DNA of 64,000 nt from an uncultured Prevotella sp. GTDB lineage: Bacteria > Bacteroidota > Bacteroidia > Bacteroidales > Bacteroidaceae. The notes beneath the pieces were generated by a model. The model saw only the letters and a program-made list of their open reading frames with translations, did no database searches and was not told the origin of the DNA. Below, one piece after another: positions 41,956-50,767 of the stretch. Position 1 is the stretch's first letter; each line of letters starts with the position of its first letter. The stretch spans positions 1 to 64,000 of the forward strand of contig USJX01000002.1 of NCBI GenBank assembly GCA_900555035.1. Reading direction: 5' to 3'. The position numbers were made by a program, and so were the translations under genes.

Positions 41956-43140
41956 ATGAAGAAACAGACCCAAGCCATTCATTTGGAGTATGAGCGCCGC
42001 GATGCCTACGATTCGCTGAGCGTGCCAGTATATAACACCCTCGCCTACGAGTTTGACAATGCCGCCATCATGTCGGAGGCATTTACAGACAAAATCAAGG
42101 CTCCAGATTACTCCCGAGTAGAAAACCCTACGGTTACCAATCTGGAGCGCCGTGTGGCTGCATTGACAAATGCCGCTCACGCCACTGCTTTCAACTCAGG
42201 CATGGCTGCCATCAGCAATACCCTTATGTCGCTGGCGGCACAAGGCAAGAACATCGTTACCTCGAAGCATCTCTTCGGTAACACCTATGCGCTACTCGTG
42301 GCTACCCTGCGCCGTTTTGGTGTAAAGGTCCGCCTACGCGATTTAACCAATATCGAGGCTGTGCGTGAGGCTATCGACGACGACACCTGTTGCGTATTCC
42401 TTGAAATTCTGACCAACCCACAGTTGGAGGTTGCCGATTTGAAGGCTATTTCAGAAGTGGCTCACGAAAAGAATGTGCCTCTGGTGGTAGATTCTACCGT
42501 GATTCCTTTCACCCAATTTTCAGCAAAGAGCTTGGGCGTGGATATCGAAGTGGTTTCCAGTTCCAAGTATGTAAGCGGTGGTGCTACTTCGCTCGGCGGT
42601 CTGGTCATCGACTACGGAACCCCTTTCAATGGCGACTTCGCCAAACGTCTCTACGGTGAGATGCTCTTCAACTTCGGTGCCTACATGACACCACAGGTAG
42701 CCTACATGCAGACCATCGGACTCGAAACGCTCGATGCCCGCTATCGTGTACAGAGCAGCAACGCCCTGGAACTCGCCAAGAAGTTGCGCACTCTGCCACA
42801 AATTCAATATGTGAACTATGTAGGTTTGGAAGATAATCCTTATCACGAGTTGGCACAGCACCAGTTTGGCAAAACAGCAGGAGCCATGATCTGCATCGAC
42901 TTGGAGAGCAAGGAGGCATGCTTCAACTTCCTCAACAATCTGAAGCTCATCCATCGTGCCACCAACCTCTTCGACAACCGCTCTCTTGCCATCCACCCGG
43001 CAAGCACCATCTTCGGTGCATTCTCTGAGAACATGCGTAGATCAATGGATGTTAAGGACACGACCATCCGACTGAGCGTAGGTCTGGAAGATGTAGATGA
43101 CCTCTTCGAAGACATCAAGCAGGCGGCTGAAAGTTTATAG
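41956..43140 (+). CDS. Trans-sulfuration family PLP enzyme (Cys/Met metabolism)
   Basis: A 394-residue enzyme of the cystathionine gamma-synthase/O-acetylhomoserine sulfhydrylase family. PLP lysine is Lys204 in SSSKYVSGGA, the ring-stacking NSGMAAI and PDYSRVENPT phosphate-contact region are present. Overall it resembles the O-acetylhomoserine or homocysteine synthase type (MetY-like) or methionine gamma-lyase. The exact reaction cannot be told. Next to it is a PatB/MalY cystathionine beta-lyase-type gene, consistent with sulfur amino acid metabolism. Confidence 0.85.
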   Translation: MKKQTQAIHLEYERRDAYDSLSVPVYNTLAYEFDNAAIMSEAFTDKIKAPDYSRVENPTVTNLERRVAALTNAAHATAFNSGMAAISNTLMSLAAQGKNIVTSKHLFGNTYALLVATLRRFGVKVRLRDLTNIEAVREAIDDDTCCVFLEILTNPQLEVADLKAISEVAHEKNVPLVVDSTVIPFTQFSAKSLGVDIEVVSSSKYVSGGATSLGGLVIDYGTPFNGDFAKRLYGEMLFNFGAYMTPQVAYMQTIGLETLDARYRVQSSNALELAKKLRTLPQIQYVNYVGLEDNPYHELAQHQFGKTAGAMICIDLESKEACFNFLNNLKLIHRATNLFDNRSLAIHPASTIFGAFSENMRRSMDVKDTTIRLSVGLEDVDDLFEDIKQAAESL

Positions 43141-43198
43141 TTGACAGTCTTCTTTTAGTTGATAGTTAATAGTTTATAGTTAACAGGTCAGAGAAAAA
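43141..43198. repeat. AT-rich TTAATAGTTTATAGTTAAC repeats
   Basis: Contains GTTGATAGTTAATAGTTTATAGTTAAC with an internal GTTAA...TTAAC palindrome. It resembles the TTTATAGTTTATAG blocks at 8689 and 21886. Confidence 0.5.
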
Positions 43199-43241
43199 GG
43201 CTAATCATAAAGTTCAATGTTCAAAGCTCAAAGTTCAAAGT
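43199..43241 (+). repeat. 43-bp dispersed repeat with TTCAAAG units, copy 2
   Basis: AGGCTAATCATAAAG then TTCAATG, TTCAAAG, CTCAAAG and TTCAAAG heptamers, ending 2 bp before the ATG at 43244. It matches 34838-34880 (minus) at 41 of 43 positions. The upstream ATG at 43217 lies inside the repeat and is therefore not a credible start. Confidence 0.88.
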
Positions 43242-43243
43242 AC

Positions 43244-44422
43244 ATGTACAATTTCGATAAGATAATAGACCGTTCGGGCAGCGACGACCTCAAGCATGGC
43301 GCCCTGCTGCCTCGCTGGGGACGCGACGACCTGCTGCCACTCTGGGTAGCCGATATGGATTTCGAGACCCCATCATTCATCACCGATGCCCTCAAGACAC
43401 GATTGGAACATTCGCTCTTCGGCTACACCATGGAGCCAGACGATTATCTGCCTAGCATCATCGACTGGGTTCGCAACCATCATCAATGGAATGTTCAAAA
43501 GGAGTGGATCCGATTCATCCCGGGCATCGTAAAAGGCATCGGACTCGTGGTGAATGTCTTTACCCAGCCCGATGAGAAAGTCATCATCCAGCCACCCGTT
43601 TATCATCCCTTCCGCCTTACCCCAAAAGGCAACGGAAGAGAGGTGGTTTTCAACCCACTGAAGATGAGAGAGGATGGATATTACGAGATGGACTTCGATA
43701 ATCTGGAGAAAGTTTGCGATGAAAAGTGCAAGATACTCATTCTTTGCAACCCTCATAATCCAGGCGGAATCACCTGGAGCATGGAGACCCTTCAGCAACT
43801 CGCCGACTTCTGCTACGAGCACCATCTGCTCGTTATCAGCGACGAGATTCATGCCGACATGGCTCTCTTCGGGCACAAGCACATCCCATTCGCTTCGGTT
43901 TCTGACAAGGCAAGAGACATCAGCATCACCTTCCAGGCACCATCCAAGACCTTCAACATCGCAGGTATCGTGAGCAGTTACGCCATTGTTCCCAACGACC
44001 AGATTCGCAGGAAGTTCTATACATGGTTGTCTGCCAACGAATTAGACGAACCTACCCTGTTTGCTCCCATCGCCACCATTTCCGCCTTCCGCAAGGGAGA
44101 AGAATGGCGAAAGGCAATGCTTGCCTACATAGAGGACAACATCCGATTCGTAGAGGATTATTGCCGAGAGCATATCCCTGGCATCCGTCCGCTGCGCCCA
44201 CAGGCTTCCTTCCTCGTGTGGCTCAACTGCCAAGACCTGCATCTTTCACACGATGCCCTCCTCGACCTCTTCATCGACAAGGCACACCTGGCACTGAACG
44301 ATGGCGAAATGTTTGGTCCTGGCGGTGAAGGCTTCATGCGACTGAATGTGGCAACACCAAGAAGCATCCTCCAGCAAGCCTTGAAGCAGCTGGAAGAAGC
44401 CGTAAAAACTATAGAAAATTAG
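43244..44422 (+). CDS. MalY/PatB-type aminotransferase (cystathionine beta-lyase)
   Basis: A 392-residue fold-type I PLP enzyme from the ATG at 43244; an in-frame ATG at 43217 lies in a repeat and is rejected. Resembles MalY/PatB: LPLWVADMDF near the N-terminus, LCNPHNPGG, DEIHADM, and PLP lysine Lys235 in APSKTFNIAG. PatB-type enzymes split cystathionine (or cysteine) to homocysteine, pyruvate and ammonia. With the trans-sulfuration enzyme just upstream it fits methionine synthesis. No separate promoter is obvious in the 103-bp gap, which is filled with repeats. Confidence 0.85.
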   Translation: MYNFDKIIDRSGSDDLKHGALLPRWGRDDLLPLWVADMDFETPSFITDALKTRLEHSLFGYTMEPDDYLPSIIDWVRNHHQWNVQKEWIRFIPGIVKGIGLVVNVFTQPDEKVIIQPPVYHPFRLTPKGNGREVVFNPLKMREDGYYEMDFDNLEKVCDEKCKILILCNPHNPGGITWSMETLQQLADFCYEHHLLVISDEIHADMALFGHKHIPFASVSDKARDISITFQAPSKTFNIAGIVSSYAIVPNDQIRRKFYTWLSANELDEPTLFAPIATISAFRKGEEWRKAMLAYIEDNIRFVEDYCREHIPGIRPLRPQASFLVWLNCQDLHLSHDALLDLFIDKAHLALNDGEMFGPGGEGFMRLNVATPRSILQQALKQLEEAVKTIEN

Positions 44423-44468
44423 CCAAGGCTTGAGAATTCAAAGACGATGCTCGAAGCATCTGCCCGCA

Positions 44469-46667
44469 TTATCCCTCGTCTTCCATCAAATCACGAATCA
44501 GCTTGATCTCGGAGTAGTCGATGCTATCCCCCATCGCCTCCTTGATCTCGCTGAAATGCTCTATCTCTGGATGAGCCTTCATGAAATCTCGAATCTTCTT
44601 CTCATGGGCACTTGATATCAGTGCTCGCAAACCAACCTTTCCTTCCTTCACGTATGGGGTAAGATGACCTATGATAGTACTCTTGGCAAAACCTCGTTCG
44701 GTAGCAATCTGATCCACGGTCATACCTTGTTTATAAAGGTTGTAACTGATTTCCTTTGTAGGGGTTTTCGGCTCTTTTGCACCATTCGAATTCTTTGATT
44801 TTCTCGCTTTCTTACTAGAGCCATTCTTCCCTGAACCTTCCCCTGAAGATGCAGTCTCATCCATCAAGAGGAACTGTGCCTTCTTCTTCAGATAATCTGT
44901 CACACTGAACTCAGCGCTCTGCTCATATCGCAGAAGTCTCTCCTTCAATCTTACATCTTCTGAAAAAACAGAAAAGCGGTCTTCAAACTGCTTCTTACCC
45001 ACCTTATTGTCTGTTTCAAGATTCGACTTTTTGATCAAATCGCTCAGAATACCAATTTTATCGAAGAAATACTGGGCACCCTTGTGGATGCGGTCTTGCA
45101 GTTCGGCTTGACAGACATCAGGATTCTGCCCCAGCATACGAGTGTATTGCACGCGGAATTTATCCGATACACTAATCAGACTCTTCAATACCACCTGCAG
45201 TTTCTGATACTCGCCCACCACACGAGGATATTTACCCGTAAAGAACTCCACCAGGCAACGCATCAAGTGCTCATAGCTGCCACTGATGGCATAGAAATCG
45301 AAGAGCTCACCAATGCAGTGCAACACATATTGCTGTTCCAGATAGCTGATTTGTTCCTGACTAGGCGAAGCAAGTTGGCTATTGAAGGCATCCACCGTCT
45401 GGTCACTGATGATGGCACCACGAGACAACGGCTGGCTGAGTACCATACCTTCCAGAGTCTTGCAACGGCTCAACGCCACGTAGGTTTGACCATGGGTAAA
45501 GCTATGGGAAGCATCGATGATGGCATGCTCAAAGGTAAGACCCTGACTCTTATGAATGGTAATCGCCCACGCCAGTCGGAGCGGATACTGGCGGAACCGT
45601 CCTTCCACGCTCTCCTCAATCTCCTTGGTTTCCTCATTCAGAGTATATTTCGAATTGGTCCACTCCATCTGCTCCAGTTCAAAATCCTGGTAGGTATCCT
45701 TGCTGCGCACGGTAATCTTGTCGCCGATGATGGTGCGCACCTCGCCAATCATACCATTATAGAAACGGTGCTGCGGATCGTTCTTGATAAACATCACCTG
45801 CGCTCCCGGTTTCAAGATGAGCTTGAAATCAGCAGGATAAGATGATTCCGGGAAATTGCCTTCCACCTCGGCAGTAAAGGAATACGCCTGCGACGGAAGG
45901 GCTGCAAGCTGCTGCTCGTTGATATACTGTGCAGGAGCATTATGGGTGGTAAGACGGATATAGTTGCCCTCCTTGGGCGGTTCGAAGTTTGGGATATATC
46001 GCTGGTTCAGAGCCTGCAACGTGGCTTCGGAAGCCTTGTTCTCCCTAATCTGATTAAGAAGAGAGATAAACTGCTGGTCTTGCTGACGATACACCTTTTT
46101 GAGTTCGATGGTAAGATAGCCTGCCTGCTTCAAGGCATTGCTGCTGAAGAAGAAAGGGGTATCATAATACTGCCCTATCATCTGCTCTTCCTGCGGAGTA
46201 ACCACAGGAGCAAGCTGATGCAAATCGCCTATCATGAGAAGCTGAACGCCTCCGAAAGGCAAGTCGTGACGCTTGCGGTATTGACGCAATACGGAATCGA
46301 TGGCATCAAGCAGATCGCTGCGCACCATACTGATTTCGTCGATGACAAGCAGGTCGATGCTTCGGATGATGTTACGTTTCAGATTACTGAATTTATAGCG
46401 TTTCTGTTCGCCACTACCGAAGGTCGTACCTGGCACGTATGGCGAAAACGGAAGTTGGAAGAACGAATGAATGGTCATTCCTCCAGCGTTGATGGCAGCG
46501 ATGCCCGTAGGAGCCAGCACCACCATGCGTTTAGGCGACAGTTCTTTCAATCGCTTGAGGAAGGTCGTCTTACCTGTGCCCGCCTTTCCCGTAAGGAAAA
46601 GGTTGGCACTTGTCTTTTCTATAATGTTCCATGCCAGGATGGATTCTTCGTTCATTTCCATGACCAC
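44469..46667 (-). CDS. Pif1-type helicase with C-terminal helix-turn-helix domain
   Basis: A 732-residue superfamily 1B helicase. Walker A GKAGTGKTTF, Walker B DEISMVRSD, GDLHQLAPV (motif III) and the conserved AWAITIHKSQGLTFEHA with VALSRCKTLEG place it in the Pif1/RecD2-like group. Beyond about residue 470 comes a region with no close family I can name, then a low-complexity linker (KNGSSKKARKSKNSNGAKEPK) and a helix-turn-helix block (SYNLYKQGMTVDQIATERGF...STIIGHL) of the HTH_40/RecQ-HRDC-like kind. It would unwind 5'-tailed DNA or R-loops. Start could be Met1, Met3 or Met5. Its neighbour is a nitroreductase. Confidence 0.82.
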   Translation of the reverse strand: MVMEMNEESILAWNIIEKTSANLFLTGKAGTGKTTFLKRLKELSPKRMVVLAPTGIAAINAGGMTIHSFFQLPFSPYVPGTTFGSGEQKRYKFSNLKRNIIRSIDLLVIDEISMVRSDLLDAIDSVLRQYRKRHDLPFGGVQLLMIGDLHQLAPVVTPQEEQMIGQYYDTPFFFSSNALKQAGYLTIELKKVYRQQDQQFISLLNQIRENKASEATLQALNQRYIPNFEPPKEGNYIRLTTHNAPAQYINEQQLAALPSQAYSFTAEVEGNFPESSYPADFKLILKPGAQVMFIKNDPQHRFYNGMIGEVRTIIGDKITVRSKDTYQDFELEQMEWTNSKYTLNEETKEIEESVEGRFRQYPLRLAWAITIHKSQGLTFEHAIIDASHSFTHGQTYVALSRCKTLEGMVLSQPLSRGAIISDQTVDAFNSQLASPSQEQISYLEQQYVLHCIGELFDFYAISGSYEHLMRCLVEFFTGKYPRVVGEYQKLQVVLKSLISVSDKFRVQYTRMLGQNPDVCQAELQDRIHKGAQYFFDKIGILSDLIKKSNLETDNKVGKKQFEDRFSVFSEDVRLKERLLRYEQSAEFSVTDYLKKKAQFLLMDETASSGEGSGKNGSSKKARKSKNSNGAKEPKTPTKEISYNLYKQGMTVDQIATERGFAKSTIIGHLTPYVKEGKVGLRALISSAHEKKIRDFMKAHPEIEHFSEIKEAMGDSIDYSEIKLIRDLMEDEG

Positions 46668-46681
46668 TTCTTTTTAAAATG

Positions 46682-47221
46682 CTAGATTTCCTCTACTATC
46701 TCGCTCATCTCCTTGCGCTTCTTCTCGGCACGAGGACAATCATCGGCAATATGCCCGATAGGAATGATGACCACAGCCTCATATCCCTCACGTGGGAATA
46801 GCAGCTGCATCTTCTCAGTATCATAATTGCATACCCAGCAGGTTCCCAAACCTCTTTCAGTAGCAGCCAGACAGAGGTGCTCGGTAGCTATTGCTACATC
46901 AATATCTCCATGAGGCTTCTCATCGTATCTGCGAACCCAATTCTCGTCCACATTTCTCATGCCCACGATATACATCGGAGCCGTCTTGAACCACTCGCGG
47001 TCGTAGCACTGCTGCAACTTCTGCTTAGCCTCATCCGAGCGGATGATGAGCCAATGCCAAGGCTGCCTGTTCACTGCCGATGGTGCCAAACGCACACACT
47101 CCATGATGTAATCCAAATCCTCCTGGCTCACAGCCTCTGGAGTAAACTTACGAGCCGAGAAACGTTCCTGACTCAATGCCAACATATTATTCTTATTGTT
47201 CATATTATTCTGCTTTATCAT
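46682..47221 (-). CDS. Nitroreductase family FMN oxidoreductase
   Basis: A 179-residue flavoprotein of the nitroreductase superfamily. FMN-binding ERFSARKFTPEAV and the AVNRQPWHWLII segment are typical, as are GLGTCWVCNYD and the C-terminal PIGH. It would reduce nitro or quinone substrates with NAD(P)H; a physiological role is open. The start may be a few codons downstream (MNNKNNM). It has its own promoter, divergent from umuC. Confidence 0.88.
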   Translation of the reverse strand: MIKQNNMNNKNNMLALSQERFSARKFTPEAVSQEDLDYIMECVRLAPSAVNRQPWHWLIIRSDEAKQKLQQCYDREWFKTAPMYIVGMRNVDENWVRRYDEKPHGDIDVAIATEHLCLAATERGLGTCWVCNYDTEKMQLLFPREGYEAVVIIPIGHIADDCPRAEKKRKEMSEIVEEI

Positions 47222-47242
47222 GTTTTAAACTAGTTTATGGTA

Positions 47243-47273
47243 CAAAGATAAGAATAAATCATGGAACGACAAA
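47243..47273 (-). promoter_or_regulatory. Promoter of the nitroreductase gene
   Basis: Minus strand: TTTG (47270-47273), 19-bp spacer, TATCTTTG (47243-47250) followed by TA. Leader about 15 nt. Confidence 0.75.
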
Positions 47274-47313
47274 AAACTTAGATGAAATATTATCGTTTTC
47301 GGATTATTTTTTG

Positions 47314-47321
47314 TATTTTTG
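47314..47321 (+). promoter_or_regulatory. -7 box for umuC
   Basis: TATTTTTG followed by CA, about 50 bp before the ATG. No -33 consensus, as expected for a regulated gene. I could not find a convincing LexA-type palindrome by eye. Confidence 0.6.
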
Positions 47322-47371
47322 CACATCAAACAAGAATTATTGGTAGTAAAAAAAGTGGTTAAATAAAAAAT

Positions 47372-48760
47372 ATGATAGGATTGGCAGATTGCAATAACTT
47401 CTACTGTTCGTGCGAACGAGTATTTCGCCCCGACTTGACAGGAAAGCCCGTGGTTGTTTTGAGCAACAACGACGGGTGCGTCATTGCACGCTCAGAAGAA
47501 GCCAAGGCTTTGGGATATAAGATGGGCGACCCTTTCTATCAGGTAAAGGAAAAACTGGAGGCAGAAGGCGTGGCCATTTTCTCCAGCAACTATACACTTT
47601 ATGGATCGCTTTCCAACAGGGTGATGTCGATGCTTTCGCACTACTCGCCCCGCATCGACCAATACTCCATCGATGAAAGTTTCTTCGAAGTGGATAGTTC
47701 CATGGCAAAGAGCTTTTTCGAAACAACTCATCCCATGGCAGAGCACTTCTTCCAGGAAAGTCTGAAAGAAAACAATACTCTTCTGAATGATGACTCCCTG
47801 CTTCATCAATATGGCGCCAGGATTTCTGCCGATGTGCTCCGAGCCGTGGGAATCCCTATCTCCATCGGCATTGCAGAAACGAAAACCCTGGCAAAAATCG
47901 GATCCAAATTCGCCAAGAAATACAAGGGCTACAAGGGCTGCTGCCTCATCGATACCGATGAACGAAGACACAAAGCCTTGTCGCTGTTCCCTATAGAAGA
48001 TGTATGGGGAATCGGACGACAGATTGCCAGAAAGCTTGACTATATGGGCATCCGAACTGCTGCCCAATTTGCCGACAAGAAAGAAAGTTGGGTGCGCAGC
48101 CATTTCAACATCACCACGGTGAGAACGTGGAAGGAACTGAATGGCGAAAGCTGCATCAGCATCGAGGAACTGCCGCAGAAGAAGAGTATCTGCACCAGCC
48201 GGAGCTTTGCCGGTGAAGGCATCAGCGATAAGGATGTGGTGGAAGAAGCCGTGGCAAATTTCGCCGTGCGCTGCACCGAAAAGCTGCGACATCAGGGCAG
48301 CGTATGCCAGGGAATCACGGTGTTTGCCTGGACATCCAGGTTCAATGAGAACGTGCCGGAATACACCATCCACGATTCCCTTACCCTGCCCATTGCCACC
48401 AATGCGCAGGAAGAGATAGTAGGTGCCGCACTCAGCATTCTACGGACCAAATACCCGAAACCGATGGCTGACAGCAGACCCGATCGCCCCGACATGTCGT
48501 TTCACTTCAAAAAAGCTGGCGTTATCCTGTGGCAGATTTCACCCGACCATCCCCGTCAGCAAGACCTCTTCGACACCATCGACCGGAGCAGGCAAAAGGC
48601 ATTGATGGAAGCCATTGATGCCATTAACCGGAAGAATGGCTATGGAACCATCCGCCAAGCCGTTCAAGGCAATGGTTGCCGATTCGATCTGAAGCGGGAA
48701 TATATGTCGAAGCGGTTTACTACAGACATCCATGATATTCTGAAAGTAAAAACCCAATGA
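47372..48760 (+). CDS. umuC: Y-family DNA polymerase UmuC
   Basis: A 462-residue translesion polymerase. The active-site aspartate is Asp6 (LADCNNFY), the second acidic motif is SIDESF at about 109-114, and [19 protein letters not shown] follows. The family is normally about 420 residues. The extra length is an insertion of about 28 residues right after the SIDE motif, containing the repeat-like [20 protein letters not shown]. It copies past lesions together with UmuD'. umuD follows after 52 bp, the reverse of the E. coli order. Confidence 0.93.
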   Translation: MIGLADCNNFYCSCERVFRPDLTGKPVVVLSNNDGCVIARSEEAKALGYKMGDPFYQVKEKLEAEGVAIFSSNYTLYGSLSNRVMSMLSHYSPRIDQYSIDESFFEVDSSMAKSFFETTHPMAEHFFQESLKENNTLLNDDSLLHQYGARISADVLRAVGIPISIGIAETKTLAKIGSKFAKKYKGYKGCCLIDTDERRHKALSLFPIEDVWGIGRQIARKLDYMGIRTAAQFADKKESWVRSHFNITTVRTWKELNGESCISIEELPQKKSICTSRSFAGEGISDKDVVEEAVANFAVRCTEKLRHQGSVCQGITVFAWTSRFNENVPEYTIHDSLTLPIATNAQEEIVGAALSILRTKYPKPMADSRPDRPDMSFHFKKAGVILWQISPDHPRQQDLFDTIDRSRQKALMEAIDAINRKNGYGTIRQAVQGNGCRFDLKREYMSKRFTTDIHDILKVKTQ

Positions 48761-48812
48761 GAGTCAGAATAAGCCCTTTCTAAAAATAGGTTCCATCAAC
48801 AAAAAAAACAAG

Positions 48813-49262
48813 ATGAATAATAACAAGATAAAACTGACGTTTCACCCTGCGGAATTCGGAGCCAAGATGCCGATTCCGCTGGCAGAGCAAAGCGTAAAGG
48901 CAGGCTTCCCTTCGCCGGCACAAGACTATATGGAGGGAGAGATAGACCTCAACGACATTCTGGTTCGCCATCGTGAGGCCACTTTCTATGTACGTGTTTC
49001 AGGCGACAGCATGCAGGATGCAGGCATTCTCGACGGCGACCTTGCCATCGTGGATAGACAGCTGGAACCATCAAACGGCAACTTCGTCATCGCCTTCGTG
49101 GATGGCGAATTCACCATCAAGCAATTCAAGATGGATGAGAGCGGAGCCTTCGGATGGCTCATCCCATGGAACAAGAACTTCTCCCCTATCCGGGTAGATG
49201 AAACCAACCGCTTCATGATCTGGGGAGTGGTTACCTATGTGATTCATCAGATTGCGGAATGA
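48813..49262 (+). CDS. umuD: UmuD-type S24 peptidase
   Basis: A 149-residue LexA/UmuD-like auto-processing protein. Ser66 (GDSMQ) and Lys103 (TIKQF) are 37 residues apart, as in E. coli UmuD. The cleavage site is Ala30-Gly31 in SVKAGFPSPAQDY, matching the CG cut in UmuD. The N-terminal 30 residues would be removed on DNA damage, yielding UmuD' that joins UmuC. No N-terminal DNA-binding domain, so it is not LexA. Confidence 0.92.
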   Translation: MNNNKIKLTFHPAEFGAKMPIPLAEQSVKAGFPSPAQDYMEGEIDLNDILVRHREATFYVRVSGDSMQDAGILDGDLAIVDRQLEPSNGNFVIAFVDGEFTIKQFKMDESGAFGWLIPWNKNFSPIRVDETNRFMIWGVVTYVIHQIAE

Positions 49263-49287
49263 TAAAAAAAAGAAATTGAAGAGATAG

Positions 49288-49327
49288 AAAAACCGGGATG
49301 CTTCGAATAGGAAACATCCCGGTTTTT
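49288..49327 (+). terminator. Bidirectional terminator, umuD / MFS sugar transporter
   Basis: AAAACCGGGATG and its complement CATCCCGGTTTT (49289-49326) around a 14-nt loop, T-run on both strands. Confidence 0.92.
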
Positions 49328-49350
49328 ATGTCTATTATAACTATTGCCTT

Positions 49351-50658
49351 TTATACTTCCTGTTTCTTGTAACCCACAAGTCCGTACCAGAGGATAACGA
49401 ACTCGCAGAAGAGAGGGACGAGCCAGGTAAACTGCCATGAACCGATATAGTCGGCAAGCAATCCCTGAATCACAGGAAAGACGGCACCACCGAAAACACC
49501 CATCATGAATACGCCCGAAGCCTTGGAAGTATATTCCTTCAAGCCATCCACCGCCAAAGTAAAGATGCAACTCCACATCACACTATGAAATAATACCACA
49601 GCAGCCATCAGCCAGAGATTCTCGGTAAACATGGAAACAGACATCAATACGATTGCCGCCACCGTAACGGTGATGAGCATAGGGCGAGGTGCCACGTTCT
49701 TCAAACCGGCAGAAACCATTCTGCCTATCATGAACCCACCCCAATAGAGCGTGGCAAGAAGGGCTGGCGAAAGATTGAAACCATGCCCCATCAGATCCAT
49801 TGCATGGAGATTCATATTGTTGCCGATTCCCACCTCGGTTCCTACATAAAAGAAGATGGTAATCACACCATATTTCAAATGGCGGAACGACCAGATGCTG
49901 CGCTTCTTCGCATTTCTGGAATCAGCTGCAGCAGTTGTCACACCATCGGAATTTTCATTCGCAGAATTCTCTTTTGTACCCTCAATATCAGGGAGATTCG
50001 CTCTTGACGTGCTCCATGTGGTAAAGGCGATGATGAGCATCATTACCAGGAATGGAATGGTGAGCTGATCGGCCGAAACACTGTCCAGAGACACACCTGC
50101 AAACATCACGCCCGTCACGAAGAAAGGAGCTATGGTAGTACCGAATGAATTCACCGCACAAGTAAAATTCATGCGCTGTACAGGTTGAGTTCCCGGCAAA
50201 GGATAGGCTGCAATGTAAGGATTGATAACCACCTGAAGCATAGCTGCTGACGTACCCATCAGATAAGATCCGAAAAGGAAAACGAAATATCCGAATGGCA
50301 CGAAATCCTGAGAAAGATGCACACCTGCCCCACCCCAATATTCAGCAATCAGCGCCGAAGCAAGATAGAAGGCGAGACCCAGCACCATTACCAGCATCGA
50401 ACGGATGAGCGTCTTCTTATAGCCCACCTTATTAAGCAAGCGTCCCGTCTTCGCACTATTGAGCAGATAGCCCAGAAAGAAGGCGAAGGAGATGAGCGTT
50501 GCCAGGGAGTTCTTGGTAGTGGTAACCTCTGAGAGGAAGGCTATCTTCAAGGGACCCTGACACTGACCGTTGACGGTGGTGAGGAAGCCCACTATAAAAT
50601 AGATGAATGTCAGGAGCAGAAATGGTCCTGCACTCTTGAGTGTTATCGATTGTTTCAT
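49351..50658 (-). CDS. Sugar:H+ symporter, FucP-like MFS
   Basis: A 435-residue MFS transporter of the FucP (fucose/galactose/glucose permease) group: N-terminal NGQCQGPLKIAF and LLNKVGYKKTLIRSM in the 2-3 loop are typical. About 12 helices, with a polar loop rich in N, E and S (around 220-240) between the halves. It follows the mannitol-dehydrogenase-family gene by 110 bp on the same strand, so it probably imports that enzyme's substrate, a hexitol or hexuronate. Substrate unproven. Confidence 0.85.
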   Translation of the reverse strand: MKQSITLKSAGPFLLLTFIYFIVGFLTTVNGQCQGPLKIAFLSEVTTTKNSLATLISFAFFLGYLLNSAKTGRLLNKVGYKKTLIRSMLVMVLGLAFYLASALIAEYWGGAGVHLSQDFVPFGYFVFLFGSYLMGTSAAMLQVVINPYIAAYPLPGTQPVQRMNFTCAVNSFGTTIAPFFVTGVMFAGVSLDSVSADQLTIPFLVMMLIIAFTTWSTSRANLPDIEGTKENSANENSDGVTTAAADSRNAKKRSIWSFRHLKYGVITIFFYVGTEVGIGNNMNLHAMDLMGHGFNLSPALLATLYWGGFMIGRMVSAGLKNVAPRPMLITVTVAAIVLMSVSMFTENLWLMAAVVLFHSVMWSCIFTLAVDGLKEYTSKASGVFMMGVFGGAVFPVIQGLLADYIGSWQFTWLVPLFCEFVILWYGLVGYKKQEV

Positions 50659-50767
50659 GTTTATCTAGGTTTAAATGAGAGAAAGTTACACTATCGTCAG
50701 GTATTTCGATGAATTATACAATCCATTCAAAACACCTGACTTTTATTCCCAAAAACTATTCTCTAAG

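Noticed and set aside
43217..43243. Start of the MalY/PatB-like gene at 43217
   Set aside because: The ATG is within the 43-bp dispersed repeat and the next ATG at 43244 begins the typical YNFDKIIDR sequence.
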